15,784 nt of DNA from an uncultured Lysobacteraceae bacterium (GCA_946480825.1 CAMLLG010000081.1:1-15784); one strand, 5' to 3'; shown: positions 1 to 7,811, counted from the stretch's first letter. Made by a program: numbers and translations. The notes: generated from the letters alone by a model not told the origin.

Positions 1-141
1 TTCGAATACACCTCCAGCACGTTCTTCAAGACGCCCTACGGCACGATGGAAGGCGCGTACACCATGCGCCACGACGACGGCACCCTGTTCGAGGCGCCGA
101 TTCCGCAGTTCGTGCTGTGCATCCCGCGGATGCTGCACTGA
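1..141 (+). CDS. apaG: ApaG protein, C-terminal part (5' end outside window)
   Basis: Only the last 46 codons are present, in frame 1 from the first base to TGA at 139-141. The peptide has the typical ApaG C-terminus: tyrosine- and glycine-rich strands (TPYGTMEGAYTM), then FEAPIPQF and a hydrophobic tail ending RMLH. ApaG is a small (about 125 residues) fibronectin-III-like beta-sandwich protein; homologues bind metal or nucleotides, but the cellular role is unsettled. The family assignment also rests on the next gene being apaH, since apaG-apaH is a conserved pair in proteobacteria. The stop codon overlaps the apaH start by one base, which suggests translational coupling. Confidence 0.9.
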   Translation, partial: FEYTSSTFFKTPYGTMEGAYTMRHDDGTLFEAPIPQFVLCIPRMLH

Positions 142-983
142 TGACGGTCTGGGCGATCGGCGACCTGCAGGGCTGTTACGGCCCCACCCAACGGCTGCTG
201 GAAAAGATCCGCTTCGATCCCGCGCAGGACCGCATCTGGTTCTGCGGCGATCTCGTCAACCGCGGCGGCGAATCGCTGGAAACGCTGCGGCTGGTGCATT
301 CGCTGCGCGACCACTGCACGGTGGTGCTGGGCAATCACGATCTGTCGCTGCTGGCGATCTCCGAACGCACGCCGGAGGACCAGCGCAAGGTCAATCCGGA
401 TCTGCAGCGGATCCTGTTCGCGGAAGACCGCGACACGCTGATCGACTGGCTGCGCGAGCGGCCGCTGGTGCACACCGATCGCGATCTCGGTTGGATGATG
501 GTGCATGCCGGCCTTTCGCCGAAATGGACCACCGGCCATGCCGAGAAGCACGCGCGCGAAGTCGAGCGCCGGCTGCAGGGCGACGGCCGACGCAAGCTGC
601 TGCGCAACATGTACGGCGATTACCCGCCGTGGTCGCCGGCGCTGCGCGGCGTGGAGCGCGAACGCGCGATCATCAACATCTTCACGCGCCTGCGCTATTG
701 CTCGCCGCGCGGGCGCATCGCCTTCAACGAAAAGGGCATGCCCGGCACCCAGGCCCCGGGCCTGTATCCGTGGTACGAAGTGCCCGGCCGCGTCGAGCGC
801 GATCTGAAGATCGTCTGCGGTCACTGGTCCACGCTGAATCTGTTCATCGGCCACGGCGTGCACGCGATCGACACCGGCGCGGTCTGGGGCGGCAAGCTCA
901 CCGCGCTGCAACTGGACACCGACGAACTGCGGATCGTGCAGGTGCCGGGACGCGAGGTCGCCACGCCGGGAGAGCAGGACTGA
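141..983 (+). CDS. apaH: Symmetrical bis(5'-nucleosyl)-tetraphosphatase (Ap4A hydrolase)
   Basis: A 280-residue protein, the normal size for ApaH, which cleaves Ap4A to two ADP in the cytoplasm and also removes Np4 caps from RNA. The metallophosphatase metal-binding motifs are in order: GDLQG (D8, Q10), GDLVNRG (D37, N40, R41), GNHD (N65-D67), the histidine of VHAG (H122), GHWS (H228) and DTGAVWGG near 244-251. I start it at ATG 141 and not at the in-frame upstream ATG at 117: translation from 141 gives the standard MTVWAIGDLQGC N-terminus, and the TGATG overlap with apaG fits coupling. The stop again overlaps the next start by one base, so apaG, apaH and the DUF1287 gene read as one operon. 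Confidence 0.97.
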   Translation: MTVWAIGDLQGCYGPTQRLLEKIRFDPAQDRIWFCGDLVNRGGESLETLRLVHSLRDHCTVVLGNHDLSLLAISERTPEDQRKVNPDLQRILFAEDRDTLIDWLRERPLVHTDRDLGWMMVHAGLSPKWTTGHAEKHAREVERRLQGDGRRKLLRNMYGDYPPWSPALRGVERERAIINIFTRLRYCSPRGRIAFNEKGMPGTQAPGLYPWYEVPGRVERDLKIVCGHWSTLNLFIGHGVHAIDTGAVWGGKLTALQLDTDELRIVQVPGREVATPGEQD

Positions 984-1657
984 TGTCAGGCATCGCGACC
1001 CGCAGCGGCCGGGCGGTCGCGATGTTCGGCGCGACGATCTGCGCGGCCCTGTGCGCCGCGGTCGCGTCCTGTGCGGATTCGAATGCCGGTACCGCACGCG
1101 CGCCCGTCGCCGGCGCGCCGCATGCGGCGCCTGCGCCATCGACGCCGCCACGGGTGATCGCTGCGCGGCGGCAGATCGGCGTGACGACGGTCTACGATCC
1201 GGCCTACGTGCGCCTGCCCTACCCGAACGGCGACGTGCCGGAGGATCGCGGCGTCTGCACCGACGTGGTGATCCGCGCGCTGCGCGCCGAAGACCTGGAT
1301 CTGCAGCGCAGCGTGCACGAGGACATGCGCGCGCACTTCGCGAAATACCCGCGGAAATGGGGCCTGCGCGGCCCGGACCGCAACATCGATCACCGCCGCG
1401 TGCCGAACCTGCAGACCTGGTTCGCGCGCCAGGGTTGGTCGCGAACGCCGACGCGGAACGCGCGCGACTACCGCGCCGGCGATCTGGTGACCTGGATGCT
1501 GCCCGGCGATCTGCCGCACATCGGCATCGTCGGCGACCGGATCTCGCCCGCAGGCACGCCGCTGATCGTCCACAACATCGGCCGCGGCACGCGCGAAGAG
1601 GACATCCTGTTCGCGTATCCGATCACCGGGCACTACCGGCCGGCGTTGTCGCGATAA
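983..1657 (+). CDS. DUF1287 (YijF-like) lipoprotein, papain-fold candidate
   Basis: A 224-residue protein starting at the ATG that overlaps the apaH stop (TGATG). The N-terminus is a hydrophobic stretch ending in a lipobox-like VASC (C30), then a low-complexity Ala/Pro linker to about residue 57, so it is probably a lipid-anchored envelope protein. The rest matches DUF1287 as in E. coli YijF: YPNGDVPEDRGVCTDVVIRA with a candidate catalytic Cys92, then GDLVTWMLPGDLPHIGIV with His179, and VHNIGRG with His197. A Cys-then-His order with this spacing is what NlpC/P60-type folds show, so a cell-wall amidase or peptidase role is possible; that is inference. It is the last gene of the apaGH operon and faces folA across a REP palindrome. 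Confidence 0.85.
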   Translation: MSGIATRSGRAVAMFGATICAALCAAVASCADSNAGTARAPVAGAPHAAPAPSTPPRVIAARRQIGVTTVYDPAYVRLPYPNGDVPEDRGVCTDVVIRALRAEDLDLQRSVHEDMRAHFAKYPRKWGLRGPDRNIDHRRVPNLQTWFARQGWSRTPTRNARDYRAGDLVTWMLPGDLPHIGIVGDRISPAGTPLIVHNIGRGTREEDILFAYPITGHYRPALSR

Positions 1658-1680
1658 CGCGATGCGTGGTTGATCCGTAT

Positions 1681-1749
1681 CGGTAGAGCGGGCTTCAGCC
1701 CGCTGCTTTGCTTCGCAAGATGAGCAGCGGGCTGAAGCCCGCTCTACCG
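1681..1749. repeat. Double REP palindrome (GTAG-type), copy 1
   Basis: Two 27-base arms, 1681-1707 and 1723-1749, are perfect reverse complements separated by 15 bases. Each arm is itself a REP unit: a GTAG head (1683-1686), then an 8-bp stem AGCGGGCT/AGCCCGCT closed by a TC loop. This matches the layout of the SMAG (GTAG) palindromes described in Stenotrophomonas, which are dispersed by RAYT transposases; no RAYT gene is in the window. It lies between the convergent DUF1287 and folA genes and could end transcription or protect 3' ends on both strands, although no T-tract follows. Its right edge reaches into folA: the reverse-strand TAG of the head is the folA stop. Confidence 0.92.
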
Positions 1750-2253
1750 AAAAATCAGGCGCGCGTAATCCACGAACGCGAACGCAAAGGCGTGTTTCTC
1801 GTCGACGGCATGCGCTTCGCGCGCGACCACGCGCCACTGCGCGGGATCGAACGCGGGAAAGAACGCATCGCAACCGTCGACCACGGTCTCGACATGGGTC
1901 AGATGCATCCGCGCCGCATGCGGCAGGGCGAGCGCATACAGTTCGCCGCCGCCGATCACGCACAGCTCGGTCGCGCCATCGGCCTGCGCCACGGCGATCG
2001 CCGCATCGATCGACGCGACCGTTTCCATGTTCTCGAACGGCACGCGCCCGCTGCGGGTCAGCACCAGATTGCGCCGTTTCGGCAGCGCACGCCCCAGCGA
2101 CTCCGCGGTCTTCCTGCCCATCAGCACCGGCTTGCCCAGCGTCAGCGCCTTGAAGCGCTTCAGATCGTCCGGCAGGTGCCACGGCAAGGCATTGCCGCGG
2201 CCGATGGCGCGATTGCGGTCGAGGGCGGCGATCAGCGTCAGCGCGACGCTCAC
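1744..2253 (-). CDS. folA: Dihydrofolate reductase
   Basis: A 169-residue DHFR, the usual length, making tetrahydrofolate from dihydrofolate with NADPH. Signatures: [12 protein letters not shown] at the N-terminus, [15 protein letters not shown] with the catalytic acid at D30 (E. coli D27), VLMGRKT near 43-49 for cofactor binding, and VIGGGELY. I start it at GTG 2253: the GTG overlaps the thyA stop by four bases (GTGA), no ATG fits better, and coupling to thyA makes functional sense because thymidylate synthase produces the dihydrofolate that DHFR recycles. The stop TAG at 1744-1746 lies inside the adjacent REP palindrome, so the last codons have been set by that element's insertion point. 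In E. coli folA follows apaH on the same strand; here it faces the apaGH operon. Confidence 0.96.
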   Translation of the reverse strand: MSVALTLIAALDRNRAIGRGNALPWHLPDDLKRFKALTLGKPVLMGRKTAESLGRALPKRRNLVLTRSGRVPFENMETVASIDAAIAVAQADGATELCVIGGGELYALALPHAARMHLTHVETVVDGCDAFFPAFDPAQWRVVAREAHAVDEKHAFAFAFVDYARLIFR

Positions 2254-3044
2254 ACCGCCACCGGCGCCTTGATCGCGGGATGCGGGTCGTAGCCGTCGAT
2301 GACGATGTCGTCGTAGGTGAAGGCGAACAGGTCCTTCACGTCGGGATTCAGGCGCAGGGTCGGCAATGCGCGCGGTTCGCGCGACAGCTGCTCGCGCGCC
2401 TGTTCGAAATGGTTCGCGTACAGATGCGCGTCGCCGAGGGTGTGCACGAAGTCGCCGACGCCCAGATCGCAGACCTGCGCGACCATGTGGGTGAGCAGCG
2501 CGTAGCTGGCGATGTTGAAGGGCACGCCGAGAAAGAGGTCGCCGCTGCGCTGGTAGAGCTGGCAGCTGAGCTTGCCGTCCGCGACGTAGAACTGGAACAT
2601 CGTGTGGCAGGGCATCAGCGCCATCTTCGGCAGATCGGCCACGTTCCAGGCGCTGACGATCAGGCGGCGCGAATCCGGATTGCGCCTGATCTCGTCGACG
2701 ACCCAGCGGATCTGGTCGATCTCGCCGCCGTCGGCGGTGGCCCAGCGTCGCCATTGTTTGCCGTAGACCGGGCCGAGTTCGCCGTCGGCGTCGGCCCATT
2801 CGTCCCAGATGCCGACCTTGTTGGCCTTGAGATAGGCGATATTGGTCTCGCCCTTCAGGAACCACAGCAGTTCATGCACGATCGAACGCAGATGCAGCTT
2901 CTTGGTGGTGACCAGCGGGAAGCCTTCGTTCAGGTCGAAGCGCATCTGCCAGCCGAACACGCTGCGCGTGCCCGTGCCGGTGCGGTCGGCCTTCTCGGTG
3001 CCTTCGTCGAGCACGTGATGCAGCAGATCGAGATAGGGATGCAT
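2250..3044 (-). CDS. thyA: Thymidylate synthase
   Basis: A 264-residue protein, exactly the length of E. coli ThyA, with full colinearity. It methylates dUMP to dTMP using methylenetetrahydrofolate. Visible landmarks: [11 protein letters not shown] (21-31), FPLVTTKK (42-49), the W-rich HELLWFLKG block, RRLIVSAWN, the catalytic PCH with Cys146 at the E. coli number, [24 protein letters not shown] (161-184) for dUMP binding, and HLYANH. The ATG start lies one base inside the lgt stop (TGATG), and the stop overlaps the folA GTG. The lgt-thyA order is also found in enterobacteria. It is complete with no substitutions at the catalytic residues. Confidence 0.98.
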   Translation of the reverse strand: MHPYLDLLHHVLDEGTEKADRTGTGTRSVFGWQMRFDLNEGFPLVTTKKLHLRSIVHELLWFLKGETNIAYLKANKVGIWDEWADADGELGPVYGKQWRRWATADGGEIDQIRWVVDEIRRNPDSRRLIVSAWNVADLPKMALMPCHTMFQFYVADGKLSCQLYQRSGDLFLGVPFNIASYALLTHMVAQVCDLGVGDFVHTLGDAHLYANHFEQAREQLSREPRALPTLRLNPDVKDLFAFTYDDIVIDGYDPHPAIKAPVAV

Positions 3045-3919
3045 CAGGCGGCTCCGGCCGGCTGCGGCTGCAGCGTCGGCGCGCACCGCGACAGCCACAA
3101 GAGCGTCAGGCCGAGCGCGACCAGCGGCAGGCTCAGCACCTGACCCATCGTCAGCCAGTCGAAAGCGAGATAGCCGATCTGTTCGTCCGGCAGGCGCACG
3201 AATTCGACCAGAAAACGGAAACAGCCGTAGAGCAGCGCGAACAGACCGGCGACCCCGTAGCGCGGCCGTGGTTTGCGCGAGAACCACCACAGCACCGAGA
3301 ACAGCGCGACGCCTTCGAGCGAGAACTGATAGAGCTGCGACGGATGCCGCGCGAGCGTGTCGAGCGTGCCGCTGTCGTGCAGCGCCTGCAGCGTGGCCGC
3401 GTCCAGGCCCTGCAGGCTGGATTCGGCATGCGGGAACACCACGCCCCAGCCGCCTTCGGTGTATTTGCCCCAGAGTTCGCCGTTGATGAAATTCCCCAGA
3501 CGGCCGAAGCCGAGGCCGGGAGGCACCAGCGGCGCCACGAAATCGACCACGTCGAAAAAATGCATGCGGTGCTTGCGCGACCACCACAGCGAGGCCGCGA
3601 GCACGCCCACCAGACCGCCATGAAAGCTCATGCCGCCCTGCCAGATCTTGAAGATCTGCACCGGATCGGCGATGTACGACGACAGGTCGTAGATCAGGAT
3701 GTAGCCGATGCGCGCGCCGAAGATCACGCCGAGCATGCTGTAGAACAGCAGATCGCTGTAGGCCTGTTCGCTCACGCCCGGCATGCGGCCGGCGCGGATC
3801 CGGCTGCGGCCGAGAAACCAGGCCACGCCGAAACCGAGGAGATACATCAGGCCGTACCAGTGGACCTTCAGTGAGCCGAGTTCGATCAGGACCGGGTCGA
3901 TCTGGTGCAGGAATGTCAT
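3044..3919 (-). CDS. lgt: Prolipoprotein diacylglyceryl transferase
   Basis: A 291-residue inner-membrane enzyme that moves diacylglycerol from phosphatidylglycerol to the lipobox cysteine of prolipoproteins, the first step of lipoprotein maturation. About seven hydrophobic segments can be seen. Family residues: VHWYGLMY (H20, Y22), GGMSFHGGL (H100), the signature [15 protein letters not shown] (137-151, R140, N143, E148), RHPSQLYQ (191-198) and the late [11 protein letters not shown] with R235 and E239. Its substrates include the lipoproteins encoded at 983 and 8496. It heads the lgt-thyA-folA coupled unit. Upstream is a degraded TPM-domain gene; a CACAAT on the minus strand (3955-3950) could be its -10 box, but I see no good -35, and there is no strong ribosome binding site. 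Confidence 0.97.
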   Translation of the reverse strand: MTFLHQIDPVLIELGSLKVHWYGLMYLLGFGVAWFLGRSRIRAGRMPGVSEQAYSDLLFYSMLGVIFGARIGYILIYDLSSYIADPVQIFKIWQGGMSFHGGLVGVLAASLWWSRKHRMHFFDVVDFVAPLVPPGLGFGRLGNFINGELWGKYTEGGWGVVFPHAESSLQGLDAATLQALHDSGTLDTLARHPSQLYQFSLEGVALFSVLWWFSRKPRPRYGVAGLFALLYGCFRFLVEFVRLPDEQIGYLAFDWLTMGQVLSLPLVALGLTLLWLSRCAPTLQPQPAGAA

Positions 3920-3947
3920 CGGCGGTACGGCATCGCGAACGGAGGGC

Positions 3948-4166
3948 CTATTGTGCCGGAAGCCGGCCGCCGCCGTTTTTCCGCGATGCGAGCGCCTGGC
4001 GCTGCAGTCGTCCGATGTCGGCGCCGGACAGCGCGCCGGTCAGGTCGATGACCGGCGACACCCGCGGCGGAATCGGCGCGTACGGCCGGGCCGCGACGGA
4101 CAGGATCGGTATCGAACCGGCCGGAAGGCCGGCCGACAGAAACCGCAGGAGCGCGCGGAAGATCAT
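3948..4166 (-). pseudogene. TPM-domain (YgcG/DUF477-like) gene remnant, N-terminus only
   Basis: An open frame of 72 codons from ATG 4166, which has GGAG and a G-run upstream, to TAG at 3948. It encodes a weakly hydrophobic leader and then [20 protein letters not shown] followed by GRLQRQALA. This is the characteristic opening of secreted TPM-domain proteins: an IPP start, V-x-D-x-(A/T)-G-x-L-S, then a helix with L...L. A real TPM domain continues for about 120 more residues (TG-x-Q-hydrophobic strand and so on). Here the reading breaks off after [12 protein letters not shown] and runs straight into the lgt leader. I therefore call it a truncated remnant. A short genuine protein is possible but unlikely. 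The motif match is by eye. Confidence 0.5.
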
Positions 4167-4241
4167 CCCCCGACGTCTCCCGAGCGGCCGATCAGCCGCC
4201 GGCGGGCGACGGCGCCCCGACCGCACTGCGCGCCGCGCCGG

Positions 4242-4976
4242 TCATTCCGGCAACATCCGCTGCTGGGCGCGCTTCTTGGCCAGCAGGTTCAGGCTTTCGA
4301 CCGCGGCCGAGAACCCCATCGCGAAATAGATATAGCCCTTCGGCACGTGCGCCTCGAAGCCCTCGGCGACCAGGAAGGCGCCGACCAGCACGATGAACGC
4401 CAGCGCCAGCATCTTCACCGTCGGATTGCGATCGATGAACTTGCCCAGCGGCGTCGCCGCCAACAACATCACCGCCACCGCCAGCAGGATCGCCGCCACC
4501 ATCACCGGCGTCTGGTTGGCCATGCCCACCGCCGCGATCACCGAATCGAGCGAGAACACGATGTCGATGATCGCGATCTGCGCGATCACCGCCCAGAACA
4601 CGTTCTTCGGCTTGGCGTTGATGTCTTCGCTTTCGGGCTCGCCCTTGACGATGTCGCGGATCTCGCCGGTGCCCTTCACCAGCAGGAACACGCCGCCCAG
4701 GATCAGCACCAGGTCGCGGATCGAAATCCCCTGGCCCATGATCGCGAACAGGTCGCTGGTCAGCCCGGCCAGCCAGGCCAGCGTGAGCAGCAGCACGATG
4801 CGCGAGATGCACGCGACCGCGATGCCGAACTTGCGCGCTTTCTCGCGCTGTTCGTAGGGCAGCTTGGAGACGGCGATCGAAATGAACACCAGGTTGTCGA
4901 TGCCGAGCACGATCTCGATCGCGCTGAGGGTGATGAGGGTGATCCAGGTCTGGGGATCGGAAAGCAGTTCCAGCAT
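4242..4976 (-). CDS. TerC/Alx-family membrane protein (probable manganese exporter)
   Basis: A 244-residue integral membrane protein with seven or so hydrophobic segments. The family signature pairs are both present: EIVLGIDNLVF near 21-31 (D27, N28) and IDIVFSLDSVIAAVGM near 137-152 (D138, D144), where the acidic residues sit within membrane helices. TerC-family proteins such as Alx and MeeF export Mn2+ and help metallate secreted proteins; older names tie them to tellurium resistance. A charged loop (GEPESEDINAKPK) divides the two halves. The start is ATG 4976, with GGAAACG about seven bases before it. It follows dgkA by 51 bases. There is no room for a yybP-ykoY manganese riboswitch immediately upstream. 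Confidence 0.93.
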   Translation of the reverse strand: MLELLSDPQTWITLITLSAIEIVLGIDNLVFISIAVSKLPYEQREKARKFGIAVACISRIVLLLTLAWLAGLTSDLFAIMGQGISIRDLVLILGGVFLLVKGTGEIRDIVKGEPESEDINAKPKNVFWAVIAQIAIIDIVFSLDSVIAAVGMANQTPVMVAAILLAVAVMLLAATPLGKFIDRNPTVKMLALAFIVLVGAFLVAEGFEAHVPKGYIYFAMGFSAAVESLNLLAKKRAQQRMLPE

Positions 4977-5027
4977 TGCATCGTTTCCAGTGTTGTCGGG
5001 ACGCGGGCGAAGGCGCGCCCGCGTCGG

Positions 5028-5408
5028 TCAGAGAAAGCGGTCGGCGAGGATGAAGCCCCAGACCAGCAGCACGTTCATCATCAGCACGAAGACCGCCGCC
5101 GAGCCCATGTCCTTGGCCCGGCCGGCCAGTTCGTGGAACTCGGGGCCGTAACGCTCGATCACCGCCTCAATCGCGGAGTTGAGCAGTTCGGCGCTCATCA
5201 CCAGCAGGCAACTGCCGATCATGAGCGCGCGCTCCAGTCCGTTACCGCCCAGCCACCATGCCAGCGGCGCCAGCACGACGAACAGGTAGACCTCGAGGCG
5301 GAACGAGGATTCGTGCAACCAGGCGGCGCGCAGCCCCTGCAGCGACCACTGGGTCGCCTTGAAGATGCGCGCCGGGGTGCGCGGGAGATGCCCGGTATGG
5401 TCCGCCAT
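5028..5408 (-). CDS. dgkA: Diacylglycerol kinase (prokaryotic DgkA type)
   Basis: A 126-residue, three-helix membrane enzyme that phosphorylates diacylglycerol left over from membrane-derived glucan and LPS modification, returning it to phospholipid synthesis. The family signature MSAELLNSAIEAVIER (71-86) carries the two catalytic glutamates E74 and E81, matching E. coli E69 and E76. HELAGRAKDMGSAAVF (92-107) follows, then the last helix. Helices are near 39-56, 62-80 and 105-122. I start at ATG 5408, which gives the usual length. An in-frame ATG at 5444 would add 12 residues; neither has a strong ribosome binding site. Downstream is a perfect 9-bp hairpin (5001-5024) before terC. Confidence 0.94.
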   Translation of the reverse strand: MADHTGHLPRTPARIFKATQWSLQGLRAAWLHESSFRLEVYLFVVLAPLAWWLGGNGLERALMIGSCLLVMSAELLNSAIEAVIERYGPEFHELAGRAKDMGSAAVFVLMMNVLLVWGFILADRFL

Positions 5409-5544
5409 GTCAGCGGCCGCCGCCTGCGGGCACGTGCGGGACATTGGCGGGCGGAACGGAAACCGGCATCGGCGGCGCAGCTCGGGCGATCGGAGGCCGG
5501 GAATTCTGCCACAAGCCCCCTGCCGCCGCCCGAATCGACGGGTT

Positions 5545-6900
5545 TCAGACCGCTGCGGCGCGCAGGCGCAGGACCGCTTCCAGGCCGCCATCCTCGCGGT
5601 TGCGCAGCGAAAGATCGCCGCCGTGGACGCCCGCGATCCGGGCCACGCTGGCCAGACCCAGCCCACTGCCCGGCGTGCCGCGGGCGTCATCGACCCGGTG
5701 GAAGGGCCGCCCCAGGCCGGTCAGGGCCGGTGCCGGCACGCCCGGCCCGCGGTCGCCGACCCGCAACCGCCAATCGCCGCCTTCGCGCGCCAATGCGGCC
5801 TCGAACGGCGCGGCACCGTGACGCGCGGCGTTGTCGAACAGATTGGCCAGCGCCCGCCGCAGCGCCAGCGGCCGGCCGGGGATCCGCGCCGCTTCGGGCA
5901 GCACGAGCGTCCAGGCGCGGCCCTGCCTGGCCTCGTCCTCGGCCAGGGCACGCAGCATCGCCACCAGATCCACCGTCTGTTCCGGCTCATCGCGGCCGTC
6001 GCGGACGTAGTCGATGAACTGGCCGACGATGCCGTCGAGTTCGTCGATGTCGCGCTCCATGCCGGCGCGATGGCGCTCATCGATTCCGCCCCCGACTTCG
6101 GGCGCGAGCGCCAACGCATAGCGCAGCCGCGCCAGCGGCGTGCGCATGTCGTGCGAAATGCCCGCGAGCATCAGTTCGCGGTCGCGCGCGACGACGCGGG
6201 TGCGTTCGGCCGCTTCGGCCAGCGCGCCGTGCAGTTCGAGAATCTCGGCACTGGCGAAACGCGGGGCCGGCGGCGGCGGCTCGCCGGCGACGATTCCCGG
6301 CGCGGCGTCGGCCAGACGACGCAGCGGACGGGTGAGGCTGCGCGCGAACGACGCCGAAGCCACGATCACCAGCGCGCCGATGACGACCAGCGACATCAAC
6401 AGCCCCCGGCGGAGCGGTTCGGGCCCGCCCATCACCGGAATGCCGAGCCAGCCCTGTACCGGCGCGCGCGCCTGCACCCACAGCCGCGCCGGCGTACCCG
6501 ACAGGCGCATCGCACGCCCGGGCAGCCGTGCGCCGACGCGCGCCTCGGTGCGCACCAGGAACCGCAGCGACGGGCGTTCGCCAGGCGGCAGGTCCGCGCG
6601 GAAGACGATCCCGAGCGCGTCCAATTGCGATCGCGCCTCGGCGCGATCCGGCCGCGCCAGCAGCGCGTCGGCGGCGAGCACCTGCGCATGCAGGGCGCGC
6701 GCGACGCGCACGGCGCTGCGCTCGCGGGTCGACAGTCCGAACGCGATCAACGCCGCGACCAGCGCGGCGATCACCACCGCCGCAAGCAGCAGCACCAGCC
6801 GCGTCTGCAGGCGTCGCGGCATCATGCCAAGCGATTTCATGCCGCGCGACTTCATGCCCACCGACTTTATGTCCACCGACTTCATGCCGATCGAATTCAT
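5545..6900 (-). CDS. EnvZ-type sensor histidine kinase
   Basis: A 451-residue inner-membrane kinase: helix 1 at about 34-55, a periplasmic stretch of about 110 residues, helix 2 at about 166-186, a HAMP-like linker (RSLTRPLRRLADAA), the H-box GISHDMRTPLARLR with phospho-acceptor H250, the N-box NLFDNAARHG (353-362), the G1 box DRGPGV (383-388) and the G2 box GSGLGL (411-416). The H-box is close to that of EnvZ, and the partner regulator is OmpR-like, but the signal is unknown. The start ATG overlaps the regulator stop (ATGA), which supports it. Codons 1-26 are a tandem array of a 15-base unit encoding GMKS(V/R/L) ahead of the first membrane helix. Internal ATGs there at codons 6, 16, 21, 26 and 27 could also serve as starts. 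Confidence 0.93.
   Translation of the reverse strand: MNSIGMKSVDIKSVGMKSRGMKSLGMMPRRLQTRLVLLLAAVVIAALVAALIAFGLSTRERSAVRVARALHAQVLAADALLARPDRAEARSQLDALGIVFRADLPPGERPSLRFLVRTEARVGARLPGRAMRLSGTPARLWVQARAPVQGWLGIPVMGGPEPLRRGLLMSLVVIGALVIVASASFARSLTRPLRRLADAAPGIVAGEPPPPAPRFASAEILELHGALAEAAERTRVVARDRELMLAGISHDMRTPLARLRYALALAPEVGGGIDERHRAGMERDIDELDGIVGQFIDYVRDGRDEPEQTVDLVAMLRALAEDEARQGRAWTLVLPEAARIPGRPLALRRALANLFDNAARHGAAPFEAALAREGGDWRLRVGDRGPGVPAPALTGLGRPFHRVDDARGTPGSGLGLASVARIAGVHGGDLSLRNREDGGLEAVLRLRAAAV
6829..6900 (-). repeat. 15-bp tandem repeat at the kinase 5' end
   Basis: On the minus strand, codons 5-24 of the kinase are four copies of a 15-base unit (GGCATGAAGTCGGTG and variants). Codons 1-4 (ATGAATTCGATC) look like a decayed fifth copy that includes the start codon. 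Because 15 is a multiple of three, gain or loss of a unit changes the length of the cytoplasmic N-terminal tail without shifting the frame. The second copy has ATA in place of ATG. Confidence 0.85.
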
Positions 6901-7640
6901 GCGTCACCTTCAGGCACGAACACGTAGCCGGTGCCCCAGACGGTCTGCAGCCAGCGCGGATGCTTCGGATCGTCTTCGATGAGTTTGCGCAGACGACTGA
7001 TCATCACGTCCATGCTGCGGTCGAACGCGTCGTGCTCGCGCCCGCGTGCGGCGCTCATCAACTGGTCGCGGGTCAGCGCCTGGCGCGGACGCTGCACCAG
7101 CGCGGCCAGCACCGCGAATTCGCCGGTGGTGATGCGCTGGTCGCGACCGTCGCGATGCAGCGTGCGCGTGCCGAGATCGAGCGTGCAGGCGCCGAACACC
7201 ACGCGACCACCCGCTTCCTTCGGCGCCCCCGGCGCGGGCCGACCGCGACGCAGCACCGCGCGGATGCGCGCGACCAGTTCGCGCGGATTGCCCGGCTTCG
7301 GCAGGTAATCGTCCGCGCCGATCTCCAGGCCGACGATGCGATCGATCTCGTCGCCCTTCGCGGTCAGCATCACGATCGGCGTCTCGACGCCCTGCCCGCG
7401 CAGTCGTCGGCAGATCGACAGCCCGTCTTCGCCGGGCAGCATCAGGTCGAGCACGATCAGGTCGACGTGGTTGCGCGACAACTGGCGGTCGAGTTCGCGG
7501 CCATCGGCCGCGGCCAGCGTCTCGAAGCCCTGCTGGGCGAGATAGCGCAGCAGCAGATCGCGCATGCGTTCGTCGTCGTCCACCACCAGCAGGCGGGGCG
7601 CGGGCGTCGTCGCGGTCGAACCGTCGTGGGCATGGGTCAT
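6897..7640 (-). CDS. OmpR-family response regulator
   Basis: A 247-residue regulator. The receiver domain (about 15-130) has the acidic pair D21/D22, phospho-acceptor D65 in LIVLDLMLP, T93 in VMLTAKG and K115 in YLPKPGNPRELVARI. A winged-helix DNA-binding domain (about 145-245) ends in SRLRKLIEDDPKHPRWLQTVWGTGYVF. NPRELVARIRAVLRR is close to E. coli OmpR. The residue after KP is G117 where OmpR and most relatives have Phe. I start at ATG 7640, not at the in-frame ATG at 7733, because the receiver begins normally from there and a promoter (7647-7674) ends six bases before this ATG. The stop overlaps the kinase start. A Spy-like gene lies divergently upstream. Confidence 0.95.
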   Translation of the reverse strand: MTHAHDGSTATTPAPRLLVVDDDERMRDLLLRYLAQQGFETLAAADGRELDRQLSRNHVDLIVLDLMLPGEDGLSICRRLRGQGVETPIVMLTAKGDEIDRIVGLEIGADDYLPKPGNPRELVARIRAVLRRGRPAPGAPKEAGGRVVFGACTLDLGTRTLHRDGRDQRITTGEFAVLAALVQRPRQALTRDQLMSAARGREHDAFDRSMDVMISRLRKLIEDDPKHPRWLQTVWGTGYVFVPEGDA

Positions 7641-7646
7641 GGCGCC

Positions 7647-7674
7647 ATTGTCGCCGCTGCCGGGCCGCCGACAA
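7647..7674 (-). promoter_or_regulatory. Candidate promoter for the two-component operon (leaderless start)
   Basis: On the minus strand TTGTCG (7674-7669) is followed by a 16-base spacer and GACAAT (7652-7647), four of six matches at each box to the sigma-70 consensus. Only GGCGCC separates the -10 box from ATG 7640, so transcription would begin at or next to the start codon and the message would lack a ribosome binding site. This is pattern matching, without transcript data. Confidence 0.45.
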
Positions 7675-7811
7675 GTCGCATCGGGGGGTCTGGGCACCGC
7701 CGTCGCGACCGAGTTGTGAACCGATATGTCCACGATGCCCGGCCGACACCTCGATTCGCATTCCGACGCCGCGCGGACACGCCTTCCGCGATGCCGCGAC
7801 GCAATCTGGGC

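Noticed and set aside
5001..5024. 9-bp perfect hairpin after dgkA as a terminator
   Set aside because: No T-tract follows on the minus strand; it may be an intercistronic RNA structure or simply GC-rich chance.
4977..5027. Possible yybP-ykoY manganese riboswitch upstream of terC
   Set aside because: Only 51 bases separate dgkA and terC, too short for the riboswitch, and none of its conserved loops is seen.
3783..6927. Very long plus-strand open frames (744 and 522 codons) opposite lgt, terC, dgkA and the kinase
   Set aside because: They lie antisense to clearly recognised genes, have Arg/His/Gln-rich, low-complexity products with no domain, and arise from the GC-rich third positions of the real genes.
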